From assembly GCA_903813345.2 (NCBI GenBank), contig CAIIXF020000002.1, positions 6,067,772 to 6,131,771 of the forward strand: a stretch of DNA of 64,000 bases, in the 5' to 3' direction. The DNA comes from Owenia fusiformis. Lineage: Eukaryota; Annelida; Polychaeta; Sabellida; Oweniidae. The notes beneath the pieces were generated by a model. It saw only the letters and a program-made list of their open reading frames with translations, was not told where the DNA came from and ran no database searches. Numbering within the stretch: position 1 is the first letter of the stretch; each line of letters starts with the position of its first letter. Positions 44,129-57,056 of the stretch are shown here, one piece after another. The translations under genes and the position numbers were made by a program.

Positions 44129-45675
44129 AGTGTTTTCTGTATTTTACCCTAAATTATTGTGGCATTTGCATTGTTTTGATACTTCCTAATTGATAGGGAA
44201 CATTATTCCGTATGATTTAGTCAATAATATCTGTCTATTCACAAATTAATACAGCAAAAACATCATTCCTTACGTTGAAAATGTCCATGACGTCAACATT
44301 TCAAAGTTGAAGAATTATTATTCAGAAAGGATTTTAGAAAAAATAACTTTGATATTCATGAAGTCTATGGTCTAAATTGTAAGGAAGTCGGAGTAGTCCT
44401 ATTTTTTGCTCAAATTTTAGAGAGAAAATGTATGAAAAAGCATGATGATATTGGCATTATTTGTTGGGGCATGAAATCCTGAATTCATCGTAAATAATAG
44501 ATAATTGTTGTTTGATGTTGGATCGTGGAAAGAATTAAAAGACTCCCAATAAATCAAACGAACACAAATATTGTACTATAATTGCATTCCCAGGATCAAA
44601 ATGTGCATCGAATAAAGGATTTTTCCCTTATCCCAATAAGTGCATATTACCATTGGCTTTAAAATAACACTGTCAAGATAAAAGTTGATAATTAACCTCC
44701 AATAACTGCAAAAATGTTGTTTCAAAATCAAAATATCTGGGTTTTGAACTAAATGTATTTATTCTACCATAATATTTAATAAATATTTACCTAAAAATAT
44801 AAAACACATAACTTGAATGTCAAATTTTTGGGTGTAATTACATATACAACATATATGGAAATTCTCATTTTGAAATGGCAAGTCATTCTTCTCTGCCTTC
44901 TATTTTTCCATTTGAGTAATATGCTGAGCACGACATTTAGTCGAGGGTAACGTTCTTACAGATCAATTATGTTTGTGCCAAAGACCATTAGCCGCTCAAG
45001 CGTGTAGATTTAAGATTCCAAAAAGGCTCATAAAAATAAATGTCACGTTGAATTTATAGGTATCAGTTTGGTAAAACTTGTACATTTGAACACCTTTTTG
45101 AAGGCTTCATCACTCAAAATGTTCATTAATGGTGAACACTTTTTGGCCACACTTTTTGGTCATCTAAATTCAATCTAATAATATGACTTAAATCCGCACT
45201 ATTTTAATCATTCATTCTATGCTTGTATGCACAGCACAGTAAATGAAAAGCAGTGTTGAAACTTCATAGAAGGAAAAGACTAATTCTTGAAAAAATGCGA
45301 TTCTGATATTTTCATTTTTTGTTTTTGCTTTGTTTCTCGAGAATTAACTGCGTGTCTCACAAATTTCATTTGCTGTTTGTTTTCTGGATTTAGTCCTCGG
45401 GGACTTTATGTTATAAATGATCATTGCGGCTCATAATGCATACGGAAAATAATATATTGCGGTCTTAAAAATAGAACGTTGTTAGAATCTAGACCCTAGA
45501 ATAAACCAAAAGGTCTTGTACATTAAAGAATTATTCGTTAAGATCTCTCTGAAATATATGATTTATTGTCAGCATTCTTCATCTGCAATTGTGTAACAAA
45601 GTGTCACAAATTAACATTTTTGTGACTAACTTGTTACATTTTGTCGTTACCTTGTCTTTACTTCTCCATCATTTT
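44129..45675. other. non-coding stretch
   Basis: No exon or RNA gene that I can defend. GTCGTTACCTTGTC words near 45650 begin a family D area. Confidence 0.5.
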
Positions 45676-45678
45676 TAT

Positions 45679-45806
45679 GTCACCACCACTAGTGGTGACA
45701 TATTGCTCTAACTGGGTTGTGTTCGGCGGTTGAAGTTTGGCGGTTGAGGCCTGTAACAAATGGCCAGTTGTGACATTTTGCATGTAAATGCCTTGCACTT
45801 TCCTGT
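45679..45806 (+). mobile_element. family D dispersed element
   Basis: Starts TCACCACCACTAGTGGTGAC, a short palindrome, followed by ATATTG, a TGTTCGGCGGTTGAAG-type segment, TAACAAATGGCCAGTTGTGA and CATTTTGCATGTAAATGCCT. Matching copies are at 46337, 54127 and 62411; a diverged relative may be at 35380-35600 on the same strand. Confidence 0.65.
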
Positions 45807-46122
45807 CTGTATGTTTTTTTAACCAAGGGTAAATTTATCTTCTCACATATCATAACAAATTATAATAGAAATTAGACTGATATTGCAGTTAAGAAAAATA
45901 TTTCTTCTGTGTTCAAATCTTTGATTCAGCTGGAACTTAGACGTAATAGCAGGTCCCCCCTGTAATTTAGGTACTAGAAGTGATAATTGTCCTTTGACTT
46001 AGGATAGGACATTTAAGTTGAGATCGAGGTTCTAATTAACGGCAGCGTGGCTGCCAGTACTGCAAATGCTTCTTTCTTGCCAATGGACTTGAAAACTGGT
46101 TGCATTTGCAATGTACAGTACT

Positions 46123-46289
46123 CAGGCCTGTAGCCAGGATTTACCAAGGTGGGTTCACTTTTTGAAAAATTCCAGGAGAAGGGAGTTCACTTGTGACAAT
46201 TTTCACATGGGTGAAAAACTGCATGATTTTGAAAGATTTATTGGCCGGGGGTGGGGGGGTTCGCTTGAACCCAGCTGGCTACAGGCCTG
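46123..46289 (+). mobile_element. family A element with target duplication
   Basis: CAGGCCTGTAGCCAGG to CTGGCTACAGGCCTG, flanked by GTACT (46118-46122, 46290-46294). Confidence 0.9.
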
Positions 46290-46336
46290 GTACTGATAGC
46301 TATTTCTTGACAATTGTGGTAATTATGATTTTCATG

Positions 46337-46455
46337 TCACTACCGTAATTGACATATTGTCTCCAACCTTTTTTAGACAGTGTTTGATGATAGGTGTTTG
46401 GCGGTCGGTGTCCATAACAAATGGTAGGTGGTGATATTTTGCATGTTAATGTCTT
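46337..46455 (+). mobile_element. family D dispersed element
   Basis: TCACTACCGTAATTGACATA start, then GTGTTTGGCGGTCGGTGTCC and TAACAAATGGTAGGTGGTGA, as in the other copies. Confidence 0.6.
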
Positions 46456-46554
46456 GTTAACTTGAGCTCATAATTTTCATGAAACTGAAATTAGATGTGA
46501 TGGTCATGGTCATTCATGTTTTTTTTAGTTTGAATATGAGATAAATTCAATGTA

Positions 46555-46672
46555 ATGAGGTAAATTCAATACTTAAGAGATGAATCAATACTTATGTGAT
46601 AAATTAAATACTTATGACATAAATTCAATACTATGTGATAAATTAAATACTTATGACATAAATTCAATTCTT
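46555..46672 (+). repeat. short tandem repeat, AAATTCAATACTTATG words
   Basis: Five to six irregular copies of GATAAATTCAATACTTATG-like sequence. Confidence 0.75.
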
Positions 46673-47005
46673 AAAAAAGTCAAAAATGTGGTTACTGCGA
46701 TTGCAAATTCATATTTGCATTTTGGTCAATCTAACCTGAGCTCAATCAAATGTATAGTTCTTATTCACAGAGAACAAATTTTGGTGGTTAATCCTATAAT
46801 AGTAGTCCCTCCCGAGGCATTTAAGTGGGGAAAAACATAATAAGTTTATTAAAATATAGTGTTGCATATGTCATGTCATATTTAAGAGCATCTATGTCAT
46901 TTCATATTTTTAAGTGCATCATTCATGCTTTTTTATACAATTTCTCTTGACAATTTGCTTTAATTAAAGTGGCAGCAAAAAAACAGAGTGTTAAAAATGG
47001 TGCAG

Positions 47006-47198
47006 TGATCTCCCAAGTATTAAAGTGGGTGCTGCACCCACTTGAGATTTTAATAAAAGGCTTGCACCCACCTGAAAATCAATATGCACCCACTTGAAAA
47101 ATGAGAAAAACATAAAATAGACATATTTTGATCAAATTTGGTCTAAATTGTGAATTAAAAATTTTGCACCCACTTGAGAAAAAATCCTTGTGAGAACT
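47006..47198 (+). mobile_element. family B element
   Basis: GTGATCTCCCAAGTATTAAA to CCTTGTGAGAACTC, opposite orientation to the 2189 copy. Confidence 0.75.
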
Positions 47199-47752
47199 CT
47201 TTGTTGGAAGCAGTCTCTACAGTGATGCCCTTATAATCCTAGTTTTATTTTTCTTAATAAAGAATTGAGAAATCTAATCAAATATCACAGTTATTTAAGG
47301 TTTAAGAAAAGGTGTATTGATGCAAGGAGCATATTTAAAAAAATAAAGTCCTTCCCTCTAGTAAGCACCCACCCCTCTTTCCAAAGCTCAAGGAATAATG
47401 AGGAATGAATTGAATTTTCTAAGAGCCCTGGATGCTATTTACAGAGAATACGGTATTTTGAATAAGTACCTTTCAAGATGCCTTTGATAATGCCATTTCA
47501 GGTTCACAATGACTTGATTTAGGAAATTCAAAGTGACAATAATTCAAATAAATGATATCAAGAATCCGTTCGGAACAATGTAAGATTTAGTTAACTATTC
47601 CATCGCCATCGCTATCAACGCAGGTTTTATTGAACTTTTGGGATGTTGCAAAATATCAGCGTAACCTCTATATGGGAATAATATAGGCAGGGGTTTATTT
47701 GCAGCGGCAAGATGAGATTTTCTATAATATTCAGTCACTATCTATTGCAATA

Positions 47753-48716
47753 ATTGGGCATTAATATTTTGACAATATTCTATATTGGTGTATTGGGACG
47801 AAGTATGAGAATATGACTTTATTTTATCATTCCATATTTGGACATGGCGACCATTAGTTTGAATATATGATTGGGCATTAATATTTTGACATCATTTCAT
47901 ATTTGGGCATGGCTACCAAGTTTGAATATATGATTGGGCATCAATATTTTGACATCATTCCATATTTGGGCATGGCGACCTAGTTTGAATATATGATTGG
48001 GCATTAATATTTTGACATCATTCCATATTTGGGCATGGCGACCAAGTTTGAATATATGATTGGGCATTAATATTTTGACATCATTCCATATTTGGGCATG
48101 GCGACCAAGTTTGAAAATATGCTTGGGCATTAATATTTTGGCATCATTCCATATTTGGGCATGGCAACCATTAGTTTGAATATATGATTGGGCATTAATA
48201 TTTTGACAACATTCCATATTTGGGCATGGCGACCAAGTTTGAAAATATGATTGGGCATTAATATTTTAACATCATTCCATATTTTGGCAGGGCGACCAAG
48301 TTTGAATATATGATTGGGCATTAATATTTTGACAACATTCCATATTTGGGCATGGCAACCAAGTTTGAATATATGATTGGGCATTAATATTTTGACATCA
48401 TTCCATATTTGGGCATGGTGACCAAGTTTCAATATATGATAGGGCATTAATATTTTGACAACATTCCATATTTGGGCATGGTGACCAAGTTTGAATATAT
48501 GATTGGGCATTAATATTTTGACATCATTCCATATTTGGGCATGGCGATCAAGTTTGAATATATGATTGGGCATTAATATTTTGACATCATTCCATATTTG
48601 GGCATGGCGACCAAGTTTGAATATATGATTGGGCATTAATATTTTGACATCATTCCATATTTGGGCATGGCGATCAAGTTTGAATATATGATTGAGCATT
48701 AATATTTTTACAACAT
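47753..48716 (-). repeat. 63-bp satellite, ~15 copies
   Basis: Unit of 63 bp with landmarks TTTGAATATATGATTGGGCA and CATTCCATATTTGGGCATGG. Divisible by 3, so long minus-strand frames (up to 189 codons, 21-residue repeats) run through it; they lack other coding evidence. The leftmost copies are more diverged. Confidence 0.95.
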
Positions 48717-49689
48717 CCCTCTTTTATGATGAATGCATCTGTTTTACTACAATAGACTACATTATACCCAGGGATCATTTATGACACTTTGATTCTGCTA
48801 TAGAAATACTTAGTTCTGATCCAAATAAGAACGCAATATATAGATTTGTATATTTTAGATAGTCACGATTCACAATTGGATTATATTACGGAACAAATGG
48901 GATATGACTTTCACATACTATGGAAATGTTATATTATGCCCTGAATTTATCATCCTGGGAGTATAAAGAGACGTATATATTTGACAATATGATAAGTCAT
49001 TAATTTACTGAAGTGACAGTCATTATTATGATCAATAGTCATGTACTGAAATTACTACCTATATGACATCATAAAAGGATTAAATATTGTGACATCATCA
49101 AGACAGAGAGGTGACATATAAAACGTGACAGAATAAAAAAAGTGACATAATGAGGAAAATGATATTGGAAGATCATGTTGCATCGCCATCTAATTCTTCA
49201 CGAATGGATAATTGGCACCAGAACAAACTAGAGGTAAGGTTGTTTGATTGTTTTGCTTGTTTGTATGGTTGCTTGTTTGTTTGTTTGTTTTGAAAAATCT
49301 ACTATTCCAGGACAGGAAACACAAATCACTAATTGGTGGAAATTATCGGTAGCTTGATGTATATTATGGAAAGGAAATAACAAAAATTCTTGGAACTCCT
49401 TCACCATTTTTATACATTTATTCATTTATAGACACGACAGAGATCCAGTGAATTTTGTATATTCATAATTGTATTCATGTTCAAAATTTCCCTTGGGAGC
49501 CTCCTGTGTATTGTGGTTGTATTAGACTATAGTGGTTTATTGTGTTATAGCTAATGAACGAACATTCACAATTAAAAAATATCAGTTTTGGTTCTTGTGG
49601 GATTAGCTTGTACCTGGTTATTTTTGGAATGTTCTTAGCTGTTGAAAATATAATTGGTTTCCAATTTCCCTAACATTATAATGTTAGTA

Positions 49690-49885
49690 GAGTAAAATCT
49701 GACTTAGTGGATACCTCTCTCTTGTGAACACCTGTGTTTAACGAACACCTCTTCTCAGCACATACTCCATTGACCTCTGTACTGTATAAAATTACCTCTC
49801 TGTGGCAAACATCTACCTATAGCGAACTCATTTTTGTGGCTGCATAGGTGTTCACCATACACATATTTTACTGTATATTCACATA
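49690..49885. mobile_element. family E element
   Basis: GAGTAAAATCTGACTTAGTG at the left and CACATATTTTACTGTA at the right, with GGATACCTCTCTCTTGTGAA inside, as in other family E copies. Confidence 0.5.
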
Positions 49886-50045
49886 TAATATAAACATTAC
49901 ATGCTATATGTATGTATTTTTGGTGTTTTTATTTCAAATTTCTACAGCCACCAAGTTCAGTTGATCAAAACTGAATGTTTATTATGAAGTTTTTTAGATG
50001 TGTTCATCATTGCAAAGTGCATATCCTTTAATCTTAGTTGTATAG

Positions 50046-50275
50046 GTGTTCAAAATTGTATGTGTCTACCATTGTATGTTCATAGTCGAAAAGGTGTTCA
50101 TAATTATTTTGGTGTTTACCATTTATATGTTCCAAATTGAACAGATGTTCATAATTATATGGGTGTTTGCATTATATGCTCATAGTCGAAAAGGTATTCA
50201 TAATTATATGGATGTTTGCATTGTATGTTCATAGTCGAAAAGGTGTTTGTCACTGTATGTATGAGTGTTTAATAT
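50046..50275 (+). repeat. ~60-bp tandem repeat
   Basis: Four copies of GTATGTTCATAGTCGAAAAG followed by GTGTTCATAATTATATGG and TGTTTGCATT. Confidence 0.85.
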
Positions 50276-50354
50276 TGTATTCTTTATAAGAGTAGGACCC
50301 TGGATGTCAGAGCCTATGACATGTTAGTATGTTATACTCTGAATCAAATAGTAA

Positions 50355-50965
50355 GCTATAAAAGTGTTAACATTTAGTAGAGATGCTATAAAAGTGTTAA
50401 CATTTAGTAGAAATGCTATAAATGTGTTAACATTTAGTAGGATCCTATAAAAGTATTAACATTTAGTAGAGATGCTATAAATGTGTTAGCATTTATTAGA
50501 GATGCTATAAAAGTGTTAACATTTATTAGAGATGCTATAAAAGTGTTAACATTTAGTAGAGATGCTATAAAAGTGTTAACATTTAGTAGAGATGCTATAA
50601 AAGTATTAACTTTAAGGAGAGATGCTATTAAAGTGTTAACATTTAGTAGAGATGCTATAAAAGTGTTAACATTTAGTAGAGATGCTATAAAAGTGTTAAC
50701 ATTTAGTAAAGATGCTATAAAAATGTTAACATTTAGTAGGATGCTATAAAAGAGTTAACATTAAGTAGAGATGCTATAAAAGTGTTAACATTTAGTAGAG
50801 ATACTATAAAAGTGTTAACATTAACATTAAGTTAAGATGCTATAAAAGTGTTAACATTTAGTAGGATACAATAAAAGTGTTAACATTAAGTAGAGATGCT
50901 ATAAAAGTGTTAACATTTAGTAGAGATGCTATAACAGTGTTAACATTAAGTAGAGATGCTCTCTT
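50355..50965 (+). repeat. 30-bp satellite, ~20 copies
   Basis: Unit AGATGCTATAAAAGTGTTAA plus CATTTAGTAG. Reads as a 10-residue repeat in frames without stops. The 15-mer AAAGTGTTAACATTT also occurs at the end of RAB30 exon 3029-3212. Confidence 0.95.
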
Positions 50966-51114
50966 AATCCAGTCTATGAGAGAGCAACATTCAAATATCA
51001 TTGAATAAACTAATTCCAGCAAATCAAATAGTTATTTTGAAGGAGGTTTGTTCACAAATAGAACAGGAAGATTGATGTTTTTATTGAGTTATCTGACAAT
51101 GTAATAAGTAATAT

Positions 51115-51790
51115 TTGTATATTACAGATTGGTTAGCTTTCTAGAGAACTCTGTGATACGGCTATCTGATTTTTCAAAGGGAACAGGAGGGGATGTTTTA
51201 ATTTTTATTGTTTTTAGGGGTTTTATGGGGTTTAAGTAATATGTGTATATATATTACAGATTGGTTAGCTTTCTAGAGAACTCTGTGATACGGCTATCTG
51301 ATTTTTCAAAGGGAACAGGAGGGGATGTTTTAATTTTTATTGTTTTTAGGGGTTTTATGGGGTTTAAGTAATATGTGTATATATATTACAGATTGGTAGC
51401 TTTCTAGAGAACTCTGTGATACGGCTATCTGGTTTTTCTAAGGGAACAGGAGGGGATGTTTTAATTCATATTGTTTTGCGGGCTTTTATGGGGGTTACAT
51501 AGTATTTATATACATCACAGATTGGATTGTTTTCTACAAAAAACAATGTGATATGGTTATCTGATTTTTATAGGGGAACAGGAGAGGATGTGTCAATTTT
51601 TATTGTTTTAGAGGTTTATGGGGGTTAAGTAATATTTGTTTGTCACAGATTGGTTTGTTTTCTAATAAAACCTTCGTGATATGGTTACCTGATGGAACTA
51701 GAGAGAATGTCTCAATTCCCATTGTGGGTTTTAAATAATATTACTAATAATATTATCTGATTTTTCTAGGGGAACAAGAGGGGATGTTTC
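51115..51790 (+). repeat. 132-bp tandem repeat, five copies of graded divergence
   Basis: TTACAGATTGGTTAGCTTTC recurs at 51122, 51254 and 51386 with near-identity, then at about 51515 and 51645 with growing divergence. Unit ends in GTTTTAGGGGTTTTATGGGG. Confidence 0.9.
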
Positions 51791-52584
51791 AACTCTCATT
51801 GTTTTGAGGGGTTTTATTGGTGATTCTGACAAGATGCAAAATGAATAATCATCAATGGGTAACTTTATTTGAAATTGCAATTTGATTTCTGTTGATTTTG
51901 CCTAATAATGCTTTTTCAATTCTTCTAGCCTTTGGTCTTTGATGTATGTTTCATATATTCCCGGCATATATTGCATATATTAAATGATAATAAAAAACTT
52001 TAAACCTAAAAAAAAAAATATATATTGCACAGTTCTGTCACTAAGGACTTTACTAATTTAAGTTAACTTTCATACTGTATGTTGAGATTTCCCCGGAGGG
52101 TAGAATGGTTCTTTCATCACATTTGGATATAGAAAAATTAGGAAGAAAAGTCAACTTAGTTAACCAAGTTAGTCAGTGGGTCCATATTGTTTTTGTGGTC
52201 TCAATGAGCCACCTGAAATATTAATAAATATATAAGCACAAGTGCCAAAGGGAAAGGACCAAATTGTTTAAACATTTTTAAATTAAGAAAACTATATTAA
52301 AGCTTTGGAACAAGAGTTTGGTATATTGGAAACAAGGTCCCTTTAAGAAAACGGGAAAGTTGTGAAACAGAACAAGAGTTCTTTAATAGGAAATGATTCC
52401 CAGATGTGCAGAATTCCAATGTTATATGAAAAGTCCATTATATTATTATATATCCATGAAGTGGCCACTCTTTTAGTAGAGCCCTGTGATCTGTGTGGAT
52501 AATTAAATTTGTAGATTGCTTTCACAAATAGAGGGATAAATGAGGGTACAAGTTCATGTATTACTGAAAGGCATTCTATCAAAC

Positions 52585-52755
52585 CCTTGTTCCTTTCAAC
52601 CTATATAATCCTCTTCAAACCCTGTATTTCCTTTCAACCTATATAATCCTCTTCAAACCCTATAATCCCCTTCAACCTATATAATCCTCTTCAAACCCTG
52701 TAATCCCTTTCAGGCTATATAATCTTCTTCAAACCCTGTAATCCCTTTCAAACTC
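52585..52755 (+). repeat. ~36-bp tandem repeat
   Basis: Five copies of CCTATATAATCCTCTTCAAA plus CCCTGTAATCCCTTTCAA. Confidence 0.88.
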
Positions 52756-53065
52756 TTATGACGCTGTTACACTTATGCCACGTGGGCTTACCATTTGCCA
52801 CTGTGTGAATACTTTGGAGCAGACTTTTGGACACGGCATGGATATGGTAGGCATTTAACAAATAGTTTTACAGTAAGATATCCCCCAATGTACCAAATAC
52901 AAAAATTACTTAATTGTTTAAAAAGTTAATGCCCAAAATTAGCCACACGGTGGCGAAGGGTGATCCCACTTGGCTCATGTGACAGCTACTTTACCAATTA
53001 ATGCCTTACAGCAAATTATGGTTCCTTACATCATCTACAATTTATTATCTGCAATGTCTCATCCA

Positions 53066-53139
53066 ATGTTCTCCACTGGATTTTTTAAAAATCTCAGATG
53101 GGTGCTGCGCCCACTTGCTTTAATGCTGGGGAGATCACT
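53066..53139 (-). mobile_element. family B element, internally deleted
   Basis: Keeps only the ATGTTCTCCACTGGATTTTT start and the GCTGGGGAGATCAC end, 74 bp in total. Confidence 0.65.
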
Positions 53140-53714
53140 ATCGTCTGATTCTTCCTTGCATATATAGTTGTATTGCTGGAATCTCGTAAATTTGAAATCT
53201 GATTTACTGTCGTATCTAACTGCTATCGATGCTTTTTGACAAGTGCTATCTTGATTCTGGTTGGATGAGTATCATATCGATGGACTCCAATGATTGGCTC
53301 TTATCTGCTTTGATCATATCAAAGGATGATTTAGTCCTATATTTAAATGCTCTCCTCCAAATGCAGTAGTCTACATTATCTGCTGTGGAAGGAAGGAACA
53401 CAGTGGATGAAGATATGTGTTTGGAGAGTGAGTGTTAATGTACTGTAAATGGTCTTAATTAATCATTTACTTAAATCCATGATCGTCACCAGGGGGTCGC
53501 GTCGGGTGTGCTTGCACCACCCCTAAGAGTTTGAGCAACTAATACCTTTTGAATGAAGTTGCCTATTCACTGAGAAATTATTCTGATTCATTGATAGATG
53601 TCACTCATTTTCAGAATTCTAACCACAACATTTGTACGTATGAGGCATTCTGATACTCATCACATCTTTCTGCTTCACCTGAAACATCTAAAGACTGAGG
53701 AAAAATGAGATGAT

Positions 53715-53922
53715 CAGACCCGTAGCCAGGGGGGGGGTTTGATGGGTTCAAGCCTTGTATTCGCTCGATATGAAGGTGACCCCCCCCCCCCCCTGGCCAA
53801 AAAATCTTTCAAAATCATGCAGTTTTTCACCATTCTGAGCACCTTTTAAGTGATTTTGGCCATTTTTGGTTGCAAAATTGTCACACGTGAACCCCCCTTG
53901 GCAAATCCTGGTTATGAGCCTG
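53715..53922 (+). mobile_element. family A element with target duplication
   Basis: CAGACCCGTAGCCAGG to GGTTATGAGCCTG, flanked by ATGAT (53710-53714, 53923-53927). Confidence 0.87.
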
Positions 53923-54126
53923 ATGATATAAGTTGACTTTTTCACATGGTGACTTTCATGGAGAGGGTATAAACATTGCATTTTATAACTCACATTTATT
54001 GAAAAAACATTCAGTTGTCAGGGTTTCAATAGAAGTTTTCCCCTGATGTTTTCTCCCAAATCACCCGATGCTTTGAAGAATTTTGGACATAATTGTTTTC
54101 AAGTGAAGTAATAAGATTTCCGTTTT

Positions 54127-54260
54127 TATGGTATGTCACCACCAGAAGGAGTGTCATGTTGTTATAATAGTCACTTTTTTTGTGGATAGTGTTTGTTGGT
54201 TGGTGTTTGGTATCTGTAACAAATGTTGAGTGGTGACATTTTGCATGTTATTGCCTTATG
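54127..54260 (+). mobile_element. family D dispersed element
   Basis: TCACCACCAGAAGGAGTGTC start and GTGGTGACATTTTGCATGTT end, as in the other copies. Confidence 0.6.
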
Positions 54261-54508
54261 TTTGTATTTGTTTTCATTTTGTTTACCTCCCTCTTCTCAG
54301 ACAATTCAGTGTTATACAGATCCAGTTCACCACTAAACAAAAGCTATGCTTCTGTGATACCAGCAGGGAAAATAAACCATACTATAAAAAATTAATTTCC
54401 ATGAATATATTCAGATGCAGTACATTGATTTCTTACAAGGTTTCCACATTTCCCATGAAATAATGCAACTTACCTGATTTATCCATGTATTATTCATATT
54501 AAGTTAGT

Positions 54509-54600
54509 CAGGCCCGTAGTCAGGATTTGCCAAGGGGGTTCACTTTTTGAAAAATTCCAGGGGGGTTCACTTTTGACAATTTTGGTTCAAAAATGGCATA
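54509..54600 (+). mobile_element. family A element, right end missing
   Basis: CAGGCCCGTAGTCAGGATTT followed by GCCAAGGGGGTTCAC and GGGGGGTTCACTTTTGAC; no inverted right terminus is found. Confidence 0.6.
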
Positions 54601-55639
54601 AATAGTGAATGATGTTAAAAATGTATAATAGTGATAAATGACCTGGTAAGCAACAAAACTATCAAATTATCTATCTTAGTCAGAGAATAATAAGTTTTAC
54701 TCTTGACTTGAGGGTCTTAGGGTACAGATAGCAACTCTCTCACCATTTTACTCACAGTTTTGTGCACAGCTACAATAAAACACAACAAAATAATAAAAAT
54801 AAATGGTAGTTCGACTCAATTTGAGTAGTTTCTGCAGTCTGTGTTTAAAACTGTCAGTGTGAAAAGAATCATTTTGAGTTTTTTAATGGGACCAATCTGG
54901 TAGGGAGTATTTTTAGCAAAATAAAGCTGTTCCTTATGTTTCTTGATTTAACATTTTGACATTCATATGCAAGTCTGCCTCAAATTGCAATAGAAATTCA
55001 TATTGGTTTTATGAAAATTCAAGGTGATGAAAGTTAAGATTGATTACTGTAGGCTAGAAAGAGATAATGTTTTGCAAAGGATGCATGTACAAAAAATGCT
55101 TTTCCAATTATCTAAATACTTTTCATGTAGAAAACAGGATTTTTGAGAATTATTTTCCATCGATAAACACTGTGCTCTTAAGATACTAATTTTACTCGCA
55201 TATTTCGCTAACTCATAAGTTTAGTAAGATTTCAGAAAGAAAGATGTTATTTTTACAAAGATTGCAAAGAAGCTTAGATTTAATGTCAAGAGATTATCCT
55301 CAACTACAATGTTGGATTCAAAGTATCTTTCTGCCCTTTTCTAAAGTTTGGCCACTGCTATGTTGAGAAATAGAATGGTACTCCCAGCCTCTAGGCATGA
55401 GGGGAAATGATTTATGGGTTGGATGATTGGAAGAAATGATCACTAGAAATTTCATCCAGCCATGCTGTGTTTTACAGTTGCACACTTATTTTTGGTGCCT
55501 TTTTGGTAGTTTTGTAGGAACATAGACACTTTAATAATCACATTTGTGGGGCCAGAGGACTGGGACAAAGCAGCTCAAAAATTATCTAAAATCATCAGGG
55601 TCTTACTTGTTTGATTGCCTCACTTTGAAAAAGGCCTCA

Positions 55640-55875
55640 TTTTTGAGTCTCGTATTCAGAAACAAATCATTTTTGGGTCTCACCTTAAAAAATCATTTTT
55701 GGGTGTCACTACTGGAAAAAGTCTCATATTTGGGTGTCTCTATTGCAAAAAAGTCTCATATATGGGTGTCTCTATTGCAAAAAAGTCTCATATTTGGGTG
55801 TCACTATTGGGAAAAAGTCTCATATTTGGGTGTCACTATTAGAAAAAAGTCTCATTTTTGGGTCTCACATTCAGC
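55640..55875 (+). repeat. 32-bp minisatellite
   Basis: About seven copies of AAAGTCTCATATTTGGGTGT plus CTCTATTGCAAA; spacing 31-32 bp. The overlapping 132-, 104- and 75-codon frames are three readings of the same repeat. Confidence 0.9.
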
Positions 55876-56085
55876 AAAAAAGGCCTCCTTCCTCTCCACA
55901 TATAGTGAAGACCTCCAGGGTCTGGGATGGGTTTGTAGATGAATCCCCATTTTTACTGCCTGGATCTGTTTCACATATTGGAGTTACAGCTACACCCATT
56001 TTAGATATTGCTAAAGCCACATCTGTAACCTATTTTTGTATAAGTTAAAGCATACTTTTAACTCAAGTATTTAATAAAGGCGTTC

Positions 56086-56345
56086 CAGGACCGTAGCCAG
56101 TTTTCAGTCAGAGGGGTGCGATCACCAAAAAGCTTCGGTTTTCAGTCAAGGGGAGGGTTCGATTATGACATTAACAAGCCAAAAAATAAGATTTAATTTG
56201 AATTTTTCAAAATTTGATGCAACTGAATCCTTCAAAATTAAGCTAGAAGCTTCAAAGAATTTTAAGCTCTTTCTTTTTCTATCGCATGGTTCTATTTTTG
56301 TTGCGCAACCATGGCACCCCCCCCCCCCCCCTGGCTACACCTTTG
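56086..56345 (+). mobile_element. family A element, diverged and long
   Basis: CAGGACCGTAGCCAG at the left and CTGGCTACACCTTTG at the right, 260 bp, with a C-run at 56318-56330. Confidence 0.6.
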
Positions 56346-56668
56346 CATTCATCTTGACAAATTTTACTGTACTCCTTGTCAGAATATAAGCACATTTTTC
56401 ATTTATTAAAATTAAAAAGGGTTAAGGTGACATGTTACTTTTCAGCTCTGAATGTAGGTTTATGAAACACTTGAAAAGCTAGCACGTTAAAGTTTTAACG
56501 ATACAAACTATAAACAGTTATATTTATTAAGCAAATGCTTCAAAAAGCATGAACACAGTGAGTCATTATTTATCAAGAATTAAGTTTTATCCTACCATTT
56601 ACAATCGCTTACAATCTAGTATACTCTTTTAATAAGACATAACCCTTTGATCTGGACCAAACAGAAGG

Positions 56669-56908
56669 TTAATCCAATTGTGTTCGCCAATTAGAACTGG
56701 CCAAACAACTGACTGTCTGTTTCAGGCCTCCTAGACTTCTACCAACGCGAACATCAGTTCCGACATTGCAAACTGCGTTCCTTGCACTTGAACCACAATT
56801 CTCACATCGCGACCGTGAAATATTTAGTTGCACATCACCATTTCCTCGCTCCCGAACATATTTCTCAACTCGTGCATGGAGATCCATGCTCGCGAACAAT
56901 CTCTGCAT
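56669..56908 (-). CDS. hypothetical 79-codon open frame
   Basis: Not recognised. The stretch is less AT-rich and has more CpG than its surroundings. It has a Met start and a Cys-containing segment (SRCENCGSSARNAVC). No splice support or known domain. A family E type end (ACAGGTTTTACTGTAC, 57006-57021) lies just upstream in the minus direction, so it could be a relic inside a DNA transposon. May well be chance. Confidence 0.2.
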   Translation of the reverse strand: MQRLFASMDLHARVEKYVRERGNGDVQLNISRSRCENCGSSARNAVCNVGTDVRVGRSLGGLKQTVSCLASSNWRTQLD

Positions 56909-57056
56909 GAGTGCATCCTAGTATTTTGGATTTAATTTAGTTATGTGTAAATAATGCGAAAAACATTACAGACTTTTTTTTCGATCAGGTGTGTGGTTCA
57001 GACATACAGGTTTTACTGTACTAGTATCTCAAAGTTAGGCTGATTCAGATAACATA

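Noticed and set aside
47897-48699. 106- and 189-codon minus-strand frames
   Set aside because: Products of the 63-bp satellite, which is divisible by 3; 21-residue repeats with no other coding evidence.
50355-50965. CRISPR-like regular array
   Set aside because: Units are contiguous with no unique spacers, and the genome is eukaryotic with spliced genes.
55544-56048. Overlapping 132-, 104- and 75-codon frames
   Set aside because: Three frames of a 32-bp minisatellite, all showing the same repeat peptide.
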